From assembly GCF_030818935.1 (NCBI RefSeq), contig NZ_JAUTBD010000001.1:3410001-3474000 (forward strand): a stretch of DNA of 64,000 nucleotides, read 5' to 3'. The notes below the pieces were generated by a model. The model was not told the origin of the DNA, made no database searches, and was given only the letters and a program-made list of their open reading frames with translations. This stretch comes from Microbacterium sp. SORGH_AS_1204 (lineage in GTDB: Bacteria > Actinomycetota > Actinomycetes > Actinomycetales > Microbacteriaceae). The translations under genes were made by a program, and so were the position numbers. Numbering within the stretch: position 1 is the first letter of the stretch; each line of letters starts with the position of its first letter. This document shows, one piece after another, positions 26,406 through 35,379 of this stretch.

Positions 26406-27236
26406 TCAGCGGTTCTGCCACCCGCGGGCCATCTCGACCACCGCGGCGACCGCGGCCTCGGTGTCGGCGGGTGAACCGCCCGCCCGACCGGCGACGAGTC
26501 CCGCAACGAACGCGCTGAGCGGGGCCGCGGGGCGCGCCACACCGTTCGCGACGTCGCGTGCGAGGTCGAGCACCAGCGAGATGGGGATGTCGCCATCGGC
26601 CAAGCCGAAACGCTCGGCGAGCGCGGCGCTCCACTCGTTGAGCGCTTCGGGCGGCAGGGTGCGGGATTCGGTCATGGCTCCTCCTCGGGCTCTCCGCAGA
26701 TCGTCCCACGTGTCGATGTCGTGCGTCAGCCCGGGGTCGACCGCCACGGGCAGCACGGTCAGCCGACCGAGCAGGGCCCGCATCGACGCGTCGCGCCCGC
26801 GGTCGGGAAGGGTGGATGCCGCTGCCCGCAGCGCCGCGGTGCGGTAGCGGCCGATGAGCCACTGCGGCCGGCCGTCGGCGAGGCACGCGCCGTCGGCATC
26901 GGCCGGGAGCGGGTCGGACAGCAGCGCCACCGCCGCGTCGACGGTCGGCAGGTCGCAGGCGACGAGGTAGACCTCGTCGGCATCCACGTCGTCGAGAGCG
27001 GCGACGATGGCGGCGACCGGCCCGCCGAAGGGCGGGTCTTCGCGAACCCACCGCACGTCGAGTCCCTCGGCGAGCACGGGCGCCGCGACGACGACGCGCT
27101 CCGCGCCGCCCGCCCGCACCGCGCCGACCGCGGACGCCAGCAGCGTCGACCCGTTCACCTCGAACAGCGGCTTGATCGCGCCGCCGACGCGCGTCCCGCG
27201 GCCCCCGGCCAGCAGGATCGCGTCGACGCTCACCAC
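26406..27236 (-). CDS. mobA: Molybdenum cofactor guanylyltransferase with DUF6457-like C-terminus
   Basis: Residues 1-185 form the MobA nucleotidyltransferase: AILLAGGRGTRVGG binds GTP, KPLFEV follows, and VACDLPTVD carries the metal aspartate. Residues from about 190 (PPEALNEWSAALAERFGL) to the end form a helical domain like DUF6457 (DIPISLVLDLARDVANGV). In many Actinobacteria that domain is a separate small gene next to mobA or fdhD, so this looks like a fusion. The product attaches GMP to molybdopterin for the bis-MGD cofactor used by formate dehydrogenase-type enzymes. It overlaps the moeA stop by 7 bp and is translated after it. Confidence 0.85.
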   Translation of the reverse strand: MVSVDAILLAGGRGTRVGGAIKPLFEVNGSTLLASAVGAVRAGGAERVVVAAPVLAEGLDVRWVREDPPFGGPVAAIVAALDDVDADEVYLVACDLPTVDAAVALLSDPLPADADGACLADGRPQWLIGRYRTAALRAAASTLPDRGRDASMRALLGRLTVLPVAVDPGLTHDIDTWDDLRRARGGAMTESRTLPPEALNEWSAALAERFGLADGDIPISLVLDLARDVANGVARPAAPLSAFVAGLVAGRAGGSPADTEAAVAAVVEMARGWQNR

Positions 27237-28417
27237 CGGGTCACCGTGACTTCATCGCCCTCGACGAGGTCGTGCTCGCCCGGCGGGATGACGGCGAGCC
27301 CGTCGGCCTCGCCCAACCCGCGCGTGCCGTGCGCGGTCGGCGTGGCGGTCCAGCGGGCGGGATCGCTGCGGTCGAGGTGCACCGGCACGTACTGCACCCT
27401 GTCGGGCCGCGCGCGACGACCGGCGGCGAGCGCGACGCGCATCGTCTCGCGGCCCAGGTCGGCGTCGCCCTCGAGGGCGCGCAGTGCCGGCCGCACGAAG
27501 AGCTCGAAAGACACGGCGGCGCTCACGGGGTTGCCGGGGAGGCCGAAGAGCAGGATGCCACCGGCCGTGCGGCCGAAACCCTGCGGCTTGCCCGGCTGCA
27601 TGCACACGCGGTCGAAGCGCATGACGTCGCCGAGCGTGTTCTTGACGACCTCGTACGCCCCCGCGCTGACGCCGCCCGAGAACACGACGACGTCGGCGCC
27701 CGCCGCTTCGGCGGCGGCGATCGCCTGGCGCGGGCCGTCACCGTCGTCGCCGACGCTCGTGCGCAGCACGACCTCGGCCCCGGCCTCTTCGGCGAGTCCC
27801 GCCAGCAGCACGCTGTTCGACTCGGGGATCTGGCCGCGCCGCAGCCCGGAGCCCGGAGCGACGAGTTCGGAGCCGGTCGAGACGACGGTGATCCGGGGGG
27901 CGCGCGAGACCGAGACGGTGCCGATGCCGGATGCCGCGATCGCGCCGATCCTCATCGCGGTCAGCCGGCCGCCGGCGTCGACGACGAGCTTGCCCGCGCG
28001 CACGTCGGAGCCGCGACGGCGGATGTGCGCGCCGGGCCCGCGCGGCGCGGCGAGGACCGAGACCGGATCGAGACCGCCGGCGAGACCCCGTTCGGTGTCT
28101 TCGAAGGGCACGACCGCGGTGGCATCGGTCGGCACGGGCGCCCCGGTCATGATGCGTGCGGCATCACCGGCATCCATGCGCGGGTCGAGATCGGTGCCGG
28201 CGGGCAGGTCGGCGATCACGCGCAGGGTGGCGGGCGCGGTGAGGTCGCGCACCGCGAAGCCGTCCATGGCGGAACAGTCGAAGGCCGGCACATCGACTCC
28301 CGCGAACACCGGATGCCGCAGCACCCGCCCGCGTGCCGCGGCGACGTCGCGCTGCTCGGCGGCGAACGGCACGACGGCGTCGAGAACCGCGGCGAGGTGG
28401 TCGGCGACGCCGATCAC
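27230..28417 (-). CDS. moeA: Molybdopterin molybdenumtransferase
   Basis: The 395-residue protein has the MoeA order of domains: N-terminal AFDCSAMDGFAVR, the MoCF-binding core with STGSELV (near 181) and SGGVSAGAYEVVK, the GLPGNPVSAAVSF motif (near 293), and a C-terminal beta domain. MoeA inserts molybdenum into adenylylated molybdopterin. GTG start at 28417. It is the first gene of a leftward moeA-mobA-DUF1232 unit. Together with mobA, and with fdhD and the oxidoreductase 8 kb away, it supports a working bis-MGD pathway. Confidence 0.92.
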   Translation of the reverse strand: MIGVADHLAAVLDAVVPFAAEQRDVAAARGRVLRHPVFAGVDVPAFDCSAMDGFAVRDLTAPATLRVIADLPAGTDLDPRMDAGDAARIMTGAPVPTDATAVVPFEDTERGLAGGLDPVSVLAAPRGPGAHIRRRGSDVRAGKLVVDAGGRLTAMRIGAIAASGIGTVSVSRAPRITVVSTGSELVAPGSGLRRGQIPESNSVLLAGLAEEAGAEVVLRTSVGDDGDGPRQAIAAAEAAGADVVVFSGGVSAGAYEVVKNTLGDVMRFDRVCMQPGKPQGFGRTAGGILLFGLPGNPVSAAVSFELFVRPALRALEGDADLGRETMRVALAAGRRARPDRVQYVPVHLDRSDPARWTATPTAHGTRGLGEADGLAVIPPGEHDLVEGDEVTVTRW

Positions 28418-28578
28418 GCGGTGCTCCGGGCGGGGGTGGCGTGCATGGCTCCAGCGTAGGCCGGGGCACCGACATCGCCCGCGGATGTTCCGAGTGGGTC
28501 AGGGGGGAGTGGCGGGGGCGCGGCAAGAGCGAGGGGCAGGGACCGGCATGAGCGCGGCTTCAGGCGTGATGGCGGGAG

Positions 28579-28646
28579 GATGTGGGACGAGCGGAGGATT
28601 CGTGAGCGCTCCCACGCCCTCCCTTCGCCACATCTCCTCCCCTCAT
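28579..28646. repeat. Interspersed repeat R1, copy 1
   Basis: About 67 bp in the 287-bp divergent gap 28418-28704, closely matching 59019-59085. The shared core includes GCGGAGGA, then GTGAGCGCTCCCACGCCC, and CTCCCCTCA. The block contains short dyads (GGAGG with CCTCC). Nothing else was seen in this gap apart from the -10 box at 28693. Confidence 0.6.
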
Positions 28647-28692
28647 CCCGCCCGACGCCGCCCCTCCGCACCCGCCCCCGCCGGGTCCCGGC

Positions 28693-28698
28693 TACCGT
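28693..28698 (+). promoter_or_regulatory. Leaderless -10 box for the DUF1990 gene
   Basis: TACCGT, then 6 nt, then the ATG at 28705, with no Shine-Dalgarno. Confidence 0.5.
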
Positions 28699-28704
28699 GG
28701 CCCC

Positions 28705-29190
28705 ATGGACGAGCTGACCTACGACGAGGTCGGCGCGACCGCCGGCGAGATGCCGGCCGGTTACCACCACGTGCGGGCGCGCCGGGTGGTCGGACGCGGC
28801 CGCGACGACTTTGAGCGCGCCGCCGATCGGCTGCTCGCGGGCGAGGCGCAGCGCCGGGCGGGCGCGCGGGTCGAAGCATCCGAGACGCCGTTCCGCGTCG
28901 GCACCCGGGTGACGATGCGCCTGGGGCTCGGCGTCCTGAGCTTCCGCATCCCGTGCCTCGTGGTGTGGACGCAGCGCACGGCGACCTCGGCGGGTTTCGC
29001 CTACGGCACACTGCCGGGTCATCCCGAGCGCGGAGAGGAGCGGTTCACGCTGACCCTGCGCCCGTCGGGTGAGGTCGTGTTCGAGATCGCCGCGTTCTCG
29101 AGGCCCGGACGCTGGTTCACGCGTGTCGGCGCCCCGCTCGGCCGCCTCGTGCAGGCGTGGATGACGCGACGGTACCTGCGCGCGCTCTGA
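28705..29190 (+). CDS. DUF1990 family protein
   Basis: The 161-residue protein matches DUF1990 in length and layout: LTYDEVGAT at the start, GYHHVRARRVVGRGRDDFERA, TRVTMRLGLGVL, FAYGTLPGHPERGEERF and a C-terminal RLVQAWMTRRYLRAL. The GTLPGHPE(R/S)GEE motif is the family hallmark. The biochemical role is unknown. It is a single leaderless gene between moeA (divergent) and the second ABC importer. Confidence 0.85.
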   Translation: MDELTYDEVGATAGEMPAGYHHVRARRVVGRGRDDFERAADRLLAGEAQRRAGARVEASETPFRVGTRVTMRLGLGVLSFRIPCLVVWTQRTATSAGFAYGTLPGHPERGEERFTLTLRPSGEVVFEIAAFSRPGRWFTRVGAPLGRLVQAWMTRRYLRAL

Positions 29191-29428
29191 CCCCGCCGCG
29201 CGCGCGGGCGTGCCGCGGCGACCCGTCGCAGCCCCGCGGGCTGCCGCCTCCCGGGCCACGGCACAGCGCGACATCTCGCCCACGCGGCGACCCGTTGCCC
29301 CCGACCCGGCGCGACCCGCTTATCCCACTCCCCGACCGCTTTGGCAATGCCCTGGACCTTCTCGGAGCACTTCTCGACCCTGGCGAAGCGCTTCTCGGTG
29401 TCGAGGGCGCTCGCGAGAGGAGACCGCC

Positions 29429-29470
29429 ATGAACCACGACGACGCCGCCCCCGACCGGCCCCACCGGTGA
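29429..29470 (+). CDS. 13-codon upstream ORF ahead of the ABC permease
   Basis: ATG at 29429 encodes MNHDDAAPDRPHR and has a much better Shine-Dalgarno (GAGAGGAG, 6 nt upstream) than the permease start. Its TGA at 29468-29470 overlaps the permease GTG at 29467, giving GTGA. This looks like a translated leader that loads ribosomes for re-initiation. Alternatively it is the true start of the permease cut off by a frameshift. The rest of the 29191-29428 gap shows nothing recognisable. Confidence 0.4.
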   Translation: MNHDDAAPDRPHR

Positions 29471-30444
29471 CCCTCTCGCCCCCCTCTGACGTCGACGCCG
29501 ACACCGCCGCCTCTCCCCGGAAGCACCGCCGCCCTCCCCGCCAGAAGGTCAAGTACAACCGCCGCGAAGCGATCGCGGGCTACCTGTTCATCTCGCCGTG
29601 GATCCTCGGGTTCCTGATCTTCACGGCCGGGGCGATGATCTACAGCCTCGTCATCTCGTTCTCGAGCTACAACCTCGCCACCGGCGCCGCGCGCCCGGTC
29701 GGTGCGAGCAACTACGCGCAGCTGTTCGAAGACCCGCGCGTGGCGGTGTCGCTCGGCAACACCCTGTTCTACGCCGTGATGGCGGTGCCGCTCGAGATCG
29801 CCTTCGCGCTGTTCCTCGCGCTGCTGCTCAGCCGCGTCGGCCGGGGCGCGGGCGTCTTCCGGACGCTGTATTACCTGCCGAAGATGACCCCGGCCGTGGC
29901 GACAGCGGCGGTGTTCTTCCTGCTGCTCAACGGCAACTCGGGTGCGATCAATCAGGCGCTCGGGGCCATCGGCATCCAGGGTCCGCAATGGCTCGTCGAC
30001 CCGGCCTGGGTCAAGCCGAGCATCGTGATCATGGCGCTGTGGACCGTCAGCGGCACGATGGTGATCTTCCTCGCGGCGATCAAGAACGTGCCGGTCGACC
30101 TGTACGAGGTCGCGCAGATCGACGGCGCGGGTCCCATCCGCCGGTTCTTCTCGATCACGCTGCCGATGATCTCGGGCGCCATGTTCTTCAACGTCATCGT
30201 GCTGACGATCGCGGCCTTCCAGGTGTTCGACCAGGCCTACCTGCTGTTCTGGCGCGACCAGAGCAACGCCTCGCCCGAGGCCTCTCTCTTCTACGCCATC
30301 TATCTGTTCCAGCAGGCGTTCCGGCAGTTCAACTTCGGCTTCGCCGCGGCGATGGCGTGGCTGCTGTTCGTGATCATCCTGCTCATCACGCTCGTGCAGG
30401 TGCGGCTCGGCAACCGCTTCGTCTACTACGAGGGGGACCGCTGA
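29467..30444 (+). CDS. ABC sugar importer permease (MalF-like), second system
   Basis: A 325-residue permease with a basic, disordered N-terminus (SPRKHRRPPRQKVKYNRRE), six helices beginning AGYLFISPWILGFLIF, and the EAA-type loop VAQIDGAGPIRRFFSITLPM near residue 216. GTG start at 29467, overlapped by the 13-codon leader ORF; the next permease follows with a TGATG overlap. This importer is arranged permease, permease, binding protein, unlike the first system (binding protein first). No ATPase gene is present, so a shared one is assumed. Confidence 0.88.
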   Translation: MTLSPPSDVDADTAASPRKHRRPPRQKVKYNRREAIAGYLFISPWILGFLIFTAGAMIYSLVISFSSYNLATGAARPVGASNYAQLFEDPRVAVSLGNTLFYAVMAVPLEIAFALFLALLLSRVGRGAGVFRTLYYLPKMTPAVATAAVFFLLLNGNSGAINQALGAIGIQGPQWLVDPAWVKPSIVIMALWTVSGTMVIFLAAIKNVPVDLYEVAQIDGAGPIRRFFSITLPMISGAMFFNVIVLTIAAFQVFDQAYLLFWRDQSNASPEASLFYAIYLFQQAFRQFNFGFAAAMAWLLFVIILLITLVQVRLGNRFVYYEGDR

Positions 30445-31379
30445 TGGCCACCACCCTCCAGACCCCCGGGGTGGCGCAGGCGCGCCCCGAGCTGGTCGTC
30501 CCGCCGCGCAGACGCTGGCGCCGCGCGCTCAGCCAGCCGAAGACGCTCGCCGGCCGCGTCATCCTCGCTGCGGTGCTGGTGCTGTTCGCGCTGCTGTTCC
30601 TCTACCCCTTCGCGTGGCTGCTCGCGGCGAGCCTCAAGCCGCGCGGCGAGGTGTTCGACAACGCCCTCATCCCGAAGACGTTCACCCCCGGCAACTACGC
30701 CGAGGTGTGGAACCAGCTGCCGCTGCTGAACTGGATGTTCAACAGCGTCGCGATCGCCCTGCTCGCCGCGACCACCGTCGCCGTGATGAGCTCGATCGTC
30801 GCGTTCGGGTTCGCGTACTTCCGTTTCCCCGGCCGCGGATTCCTCTTCGGCCTGGTACTGGCGACGATGATGCTGCCGGGCGCGGTGACGATGATCCCGA
30901 TCTACCTGATCTGGAAAGAGACGGGGCTCCTCGGCACGTGGGTGCCGCTGTGGGGCATGAACCTCTTCGGCAGCGCCTTCTACGTCTTCTTGCAGCGACA
31001 GTTCTTCCTCGGCGTCCCGCGCGAACTGTTCGAGGCGGCGCGTCTCGACGGCTGCAGCGCGTGGGGCCTGTTCTGGCGCATCGCGATGCCGTTGTCGATC
31101 CCGTCGTTCATCATCGTGTTCCTGTTCGAGTTCCAGGCCAGCTGGAACAACCTGCAGGCGGCGCTCATCTACCTGAACGCGGGCAGCGTCGACGAATTCA
31201 CCGCCCCGCTCGGCATCGCCTACGCGATGACGAAGTACAGCCCCAGCGCGGGCGGGCAGGGCGACTACCAGTACGTCATGGTCGCCTCGCTGCTGGTCAC
31301 CCTCCCGATGCTCATCATCTTCGCGTTCGGCCAGCGGTACTTCGTCGAAGGCGTCGCCACCCAAGGCCGCAAGGGCTGA
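30444..31379 (+). CDS. ABC sugar importer permease (MalG-like), second system
   Basis: A 311-residue partner permease. It has six helices (first ILAAVLVLFALLFLYPFAWLL) and the loop LFEAARLDGCSAWGLFWRI near residue 200, which contacts the ATPase. TGATG overlap with the preceding permease. The extracellular loop region ALIYLNAGSVDEFTAPLGIA is typical of carbohydrate permeases. It precedes the binding-protein gene by 28 bp. Confidence 0.9.
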   Translation: MATTLQTPGVAQARPELVVPPRRRWRRALSQPKTLAGRVILAAVLVLFALLFLYPFAWLLAASLKPRGEVFDNALIPKTFTPGNYAEVWNQLPLLNWMFNSVAIALLAATTVAVMSSIVAFGFAYFRFPGRGFLFGLVLATMMLPGAVTMIPIYLIWKETGLLGTWVPLWGMNLFGSAFYVFLQRQFFLGVPRELFEAARLDGCSAWGLFWRIAMPLSIPSFIIVFLFEFQASWNNLQAALIYLNAGSVDEFTAPLGIAYAMTKYSPSAGGQGDYQYVMVASLLVTLPMLIIFAFGQRYFVEGVATQGRKG

Positions 31380-31407
31380 AATCCCCCCGTTTCGAAAGGA
31401 CCCCATC

Positions 31408-32772
31408 ATGCGCAAACGCTCCCTCGCCGGTGTCGCCGCGGTCGCGGCATCCGCTCTCCTCCTCACCGCGTGCGGCGGCGGCGGCGCAGAAGAGCAGGCC
31501 GCCGACGTCGACTTCTCCGCCGCGCCGACCGGCACCCTCGCCGCGTGGGGCTTCGAGAACGCCGACGACGTCGGCCAGTCCCGTCTCGATCACGCGGCCG
31601 AGCAGCTCGCCGACGTCGAGGTGACCCTGGATGCCACGGCCTTCGACGCCCAGAAGTTCACCACCCGCATTGCGAGCGGCGACGTTCCCGACGTCGTGCA
31701 GATGGACCGCCGCTACGTCACGACGTATGCCGCACAGGGACTGCTCATGCCGCTCGACGCATGCTTCAAGGCGAAGAGCGTGAATCCGACCGAACGCTGG
31801 TACCAGAACGTCGTCGACGACGTCACCTACGAGGATGCCGTGTACGCGGTGTCGCAGTTCTACCAGCCGCCGGCGATCCTGCTGAACATGAACGTGCTGA
31901 ACGAGGCGGGCGTCACGCCCGAGGAGTTCGACACGTCGGACATGGACGGCCTGCTCGCCGCGATCGGGAAGATCTACCAGGCCTCGGGGAGCAACCCCAC
32001 CCGGCTCGGTTTCGACCCCGTCGCCACCGGACAGGGCGGACTCTGGGTGCTCGGCATGGGCGGACAGCTCACCGACGACACCGGTAAGCCGACGCTCGAC
32101 GACCCGGCGAACGCCGCGGGCATCGAGGCGCTCAAGCAGATCACCGACGCGCAGGGCGGCTACGCCGCGGTGAAGAGCTTCACGGATTCGTTCGACACCT
32201 TCGGCGACGCCAACCAGTTCGTGCAGAACCAGGTCGGCGCGCAGGTCGCGAACCAGTGGTACCCCAACGTGCTCGGCGCCTACCGCGACCGGATCTCGCT
32301 GCAGGCGGTTCCGTTCCGGGATGCCGAGGGGCAGCCGTTCTCGCTCGCCTCGGGCACCGCGTTCGTGATCCCCGCGGGGGCGAAGAACCCCGCCGCGGCC
32401 TGCGCCTGGATGACGGAGCTGACCTCGACGGATGCCTGGATGGCCGCGGGCGCGGCACGCGCGTCGACCATCGAGAGCAAGGGCGGGCTCAACACGGGCC
32501 TGTTCACCGGCTCACCCGAGGCCGACGAGATGATCCGCGAACAGTTCGTCGTGCCGACCGGCGACGCGGGCTTCGACCAGGTGATCTCGACGTACTACGA
32601 GGTCGTCGAGAACGGGAAGTCGTTCGGCTCGTCGCCCGCCGGGCAGGACATCCAGAACGAACTGAACAACGCCATCACCGCGGCGCTGCTCGGCGACAAG
32701 ACGACCGAGCAGGCGCTCGCTGACGCACAGGCCGCCGCGCAGCGCGCCTACGACAACGCGACGGCGGGCTGA
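31408..32772 (+). CDS. ABC sugar importer, substrate-binding lipoprotein, second system
   Basis: The 454-residue product has a lipoprotein signal (MRKRSLAG, hydrophobic core, lipobox LTAC with cysteine 22) and a mature family 1 extracellular binding domain. Indicators are DVPDVVQMDRRYVTTYAAQGL, the hinge stretch PEEFDTSDMDGLLAAI and a C-terminal helix QALADAQAAAQRAYDNA that is typical of sugar-binding proteins. GAAAGGA stands about 9 nt before the ATG at 31408. The ligand cannot be predicted; no glycosidase or sugar regulator lies beside this system. Confidence 0.9.
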   Translation: MRKRSLAGVAAVAASALLLTACGGGGAEEQAADVDFSAAPTGTLAAWGFENADDVGQSRLDHAAEQLADVEVTLDATAFDAQKFTTRIASGDVPDVVQMDRRYVTTYAAQGLLMPLDACFKAKSVNPTERWYQNVVDDVTYEDAVYAVSQFYQPPAILLNMNVLNEAGVTPEEFDTSDMDGLLAAIGKIYQASGSNPTRLGFDPVATGQGGLWVLGMGGQLTDDTGKPTLDDPANAAGIEALKQITDAQGGYAAVKSFTDSFDTFGDANQFVQNQVGAQVANQWYPNVLGAYRDRISLQAVPFRDAEGQPFSLASGTAFVIPAGAKNPAAACAWMTELTSTDAWMAAGAARASTIESKGGLNTGLFTGSPEADEMIREQFVVPTGDAGFDQVISTYYEVVENGKSFGSSPAGQDIQNELNNAITAALLGDKTTEQALADAQAAAQRAYDNATAG

Positions 32773-33128
32773 GCGGGCGGGCGTCCCGGTCTCGGGCCGG
32801 GGCGCCGGCCGGGCCCGGGGCGCCGGCCCGCCGGGCGTCGGTGTAGCTGGGCTGCGCCGTGCATGACTCAGGAGGAACTCGGCGATCGACGCGCGATCCA
32901 CGGCAGTTCGATCGTTCTGCAGGAGTTGGGCACGCGCAGCGGGCGCCGCTGCGACGGGGACCGGGGCCGAACGGCTGTGACGCCGGACACGGTCCCGCCG
33001 GACGGCAGACGCAGCAGCGACCTGCGACATGGCGACGCAAAACCGAAGGCCCCGCCGAAGCGGGGCCTTCTCACCGGTAGCCGGGACATCCAAGGTGTGG
33101 GGAGTCGAAGCCTCAGGTCAGTGCCGTA
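32773..33128. other. Convergent intergenic region with terminator
   Basis: No gene seen in 356 bp. The first 70 bp are extremely GC-rich with two copies of CCGGGGCGCCGGCC; the middle has no recognisable feature. A strong hairpin stands at 33046-33069. Confidence 0.6.
33046..33069. terminator. Bidirectional hairpin terminator
   Basis: Perfect 9-bp arms AAGGCCCCG and CGGGGCCTT with loop CCGAAG, preceded by AAAACCG and followed by CTCACC. It lies between the second ABC operon and the convergent alkaline-shock operon. Confidence 0.8.
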
Positions 33129-34193
33129 TCAGGAGGGAGGACGCTCGTCCTCCACCACCGACTGCACGCTGTCGGTGGCCGGGGTCTTGTCGCCGGGGCG
33201 CACCTCGTCGGCGGCGATCGCGATGTCGATCGCGGCGTCCTCCAGCGCTTCGGCCACGACGTCGCTCACGTCGCCGCGATCGTCGGCGTCGGTCGTCGCG
33301 TCAGCGGCGATGGCGTCAGGGGTGGTCGCGCCGGCGGCCGTGTCACGGACGGTCACTTCATCGGCGGGACGCGAGGGTTCGAGGCCTTCGGTCACGCGGT
33401 CTGCGGCGGCGATGTCCGCCTCGGCGTCGGCGGCGGCCACGCGCTCCCGGGCGGCCTGCACGGTCTGTTCGACGGCGGCTGCAGCTCCCACGGCGACATC
33501 CTTCGTCTTCGACACGGCGACGTCCACGGTCTCCGACGCGCTGGCGGCGAGGTCCTTCGACCGGGCCACCGCGTCATCCACGGCGACCGACGCGCGGGCC
33601 TTCAGGTCGTCGACCGTCTCGGAGGCCCGAGCCACGGCGGCATCCGTCCGATCCTTCACGTCACCAGCCGCTTCGCGAGCGCGGAGCGCGGCGGCATCCG
33701 CCCGGTCCTTGACGTCGGCGGCAACCACCGAGGCGCGGTCGGCGGCGTCCTTCGCCCGGTCCTTGACGTCGTCGGCGACCTCCGCCGCGCGCGCCGCCAC
33801 GGCATCCGCCCTCTGCTCGGCCTCGGCGACGACGTCGCGGTCGAACGGTCCGAAGACCCCGGTCACGACGACGTTGACGTCGATCGTCCCGCGCCCGAGC
33901 GGCTCGAGAGCCGACCGCACCGCGGCCCGTACGGCGTCGGACACCTCGTGCAGCTTGTGCGGGTAGTCCACGACGAGCGAGACGGTCGCGGTGACCGAGT
34001 CGGCGCGGTCGGTGTCGATCTTCACGCCGGGTGCGGTGCTCGCGAGTCCCACGCGCTCCCGGACGGCGTCCGAGGCGCGACCGAGCAGGCTGCCGAGCGC
34101 GTGCACGCCCGGAACCGACCCCGCCGCGGTCGCGGCGAGGGTCGCCGCGGCGTCGAGATCGGGCGGCTCGATGGTGGCATCGATGGTGGTCAT
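33129..34193 (-). CDS. Asp23/Gls24 family protein with repetitive helical tail
   Basis: The 354-residue protein has two parts. Residues 20-125 form an Asp23/Gls24 domain (VPGVHALGSLLGRASDAVRER, PGVKIDTDRADSVTATVSLVV, DVNVVVTGVFGPF). Residues 130-260 are a long run of amphipathic repeats of about 11 residues built on VKDRADAAALRAREA and VDDLKARASVAVDDA, like apolipoprotein or LEA-type helices. The last 90 residues are acidic and low-complexity. GAGGAGA precedes the ATG at 34193. It is the last gene of the six-gene envelope-stress operon. Asp23 proteins gather at the membrane through AmaP; the tail may bind lipid or protect the envelope under stress (inference). Confidence 0.82.
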   Translation of the reverse strand: MTTIDATIEPPDLDAAATLAATAAGSVPGVHALGSLLGRASDAVRERVGLASTAPGVKIDTDRADSVTATVSLVVDYPHKLHEVSDAVRAAVRSALEPLGRGTIDVNVVVTGVFGPFDRDVVAEAEQRADAVAARAAEVADDVKDRAKDAADRASVVAADVKDRADAAALRAREAAGDVKDRTDAAVARASETVDDLKARASVAVDDAVARSKDLAASASETVDVAVSKTKDVAVGAAAAVEQTVQAARERVAAADAEADIAAADRVTEGLEPSRPADEVTVRDTAAGATTPDAIAADATTDADDRGDVSDVVAEALEDAAIDIAIAADEVRPGDKTPATDSVQSVVEDERPPS

Positions 34194-34213
34194 GACGTCT
34201 CCTCGTGGGGGTG

Positions 34214-34801
34214 TCAGTGCACGCGGGTGTTCTCGCGCGCGAGTTTGGCACGCAAGCCGCTGTGGATGGAGATGTAGGCGCGCAGGTTCTGGCCGGTGAT
34301 GGCGGCGAGGTTGGTGACGAGGGTGTCGACGTGCGCGGCGACCTCGCGGGGGGAGGTGTTCTGCCGTGGAGTGACGGCGACATGCAGCACCGACTCGCGG
34401 CCCACCTCGCCGGCGGTGATGCGGGAGGAGAGGATCTCGTCGCGCTCGGCGAGGGCGTTCTTCAACGCCTCGGAGGCGAAGCCATCGGTGACGGTGATGC
34501 GGCCTTCGGCGTTCGCGCTGCCGGTGGACTGCAGCGCCGCCTGGCGGCGACCGCGCACGGCGGAGGCGGCGATGACGATGAGGATGACCGCGATCACCAC
34601 GATTGCGGCGACCGCACCCCAGCCGGCCGACTCCCGGCCCAGCGAGACGAGCCAACCCTGGAAGCCACCCATGACGGTGGTCCAGGTGTCGGTGCCGCCG
34701 GGGACGAGCCCGACCAGCAGTGCCAGCGCCGCAAGGCCCAGCAGCACGACGGCGACGAGGAAGAGGACGAAGCGGTTCAGACCGCGACGCGTCGCATTCA
34801 T
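34214..34801 (-). CDS. AmaP-like alkaline shock membrane anchor
   Basis: A 195-residue protein with two N-terminal helices (about 10-32 and 60-83) and a cytoplasmic C-terminal domain containing ITVTDGFASEALKNAL, SVLHVAVTPRQNTSPREVAAH and a terminal RAYISIHSGLRAKL. This two-helix hairpin plus Asp23-like soluble part is the AmaP arrangement that anchors Asp23 to the membrane. Its start overlaps the stop of the DUF6286 gene (TGATG), and the Asp23-tail gene follows after 20 bp. Confidence 0.75.
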   Translation of the reverse strand: MNATRRGLNRFVLFLVAVVLLGLAALALLVGLVPGGTDTWTTVMGGFQGWLVSLGRESAGWGAVAAIVVIAVILIVIAASAVRGRRQAALQSTGSANAEGRITVTDGFASEALKNALAERDEILSSRITAGEVGRESVLHVAVTPRQNTSPREVAAHVDTLVTNLAAITGQNLRAYISIHSGLRAKLARENTRVH

Positions 34802-35379
34802 CAGGACTCCTTGGTGTCAGGGCGCTCGACGCGCACGTGCGTGCGGACGGCGGGCGTCAGCTTGTACTCGGCGATCTCCTCGTCGACGATGCGACGCAGC
34901 TGCGCCTCGTCGACGGGGATGCCGACCGGGGGACGCACGGTCACATCGACCGAGCGGTGGGCGACACCCACCACGATGTCGTCGCGGGCGATGCCGGATT
35001 CGTTGCTGAGGTGGGTGGCGAGAGCGGATGCCACCACACCGTTGTCGACGACGACGGCACGCTCGCCCCAGGCCATCTCGTGCTTCGACAGGCGCCCCGG
35101 CTTGAGGGCCAGGACCAGCACGATGAGGCCGAGGATCGCGAGGACCACACCGCCGACGATGAACGCCGCCGGCTGAAGGGCCGTGGGCGCGGCCACGACG
35201 GCCTGCAAGGCCTCGCCGGGGGCGACCAGCAGCGGCTGCGCACCGGTGAGGTTCAGGATGATCTCCACCGCGGCGTACGCCAGGGCGAGAAGCAGCAGCA
35301 CGACCACGACGAGCATCGCCACGGTGCGCGGCGAATGGGTCTCGCGACGCACCACGGTGCGCAGCACGGCGTCAGTCAT
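34801..35379 (-). CDS. DUF6286 domain membrane protein
   Basis: A 192-residue protein starting MTDAVLRTVVRRETHSPRTV, with two hydrophobic segments (about 21-44 and 69-95) and a soluble end (GERAVVVDNGVVASALATHL, DIVVGVAHRSVDVTVRPPVG), matching the DUF6286 family of actinobacterial stress operons. The ATG at 35379 shares its A with the TGA that would end the upstream Asp23-like gene. A continuous frame runs further upstream to 35769, but I treat that as a frameshift product, not a true fusion. It probably works with AmaP and the Asp23 proteins at the membrane. Confidence 0.75.
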   Translation of the reverse strand: MTDAVLRTVVRRETHSPRTVAMLVVVVLLLLALAYAAVEIILNLTGAQPLLVAPGEALQAVVAAPTALQPAAFIVGGVVLAILGLIVLVLALKPGRLSKHEMAWGERAVVVDNGVVASALATHLSNESGIARDDIVVGVAHRSVDVTVRPPVGIPVDEAQLRRIVDEEIAEYKLTPAVRTHVRVERPDTKES

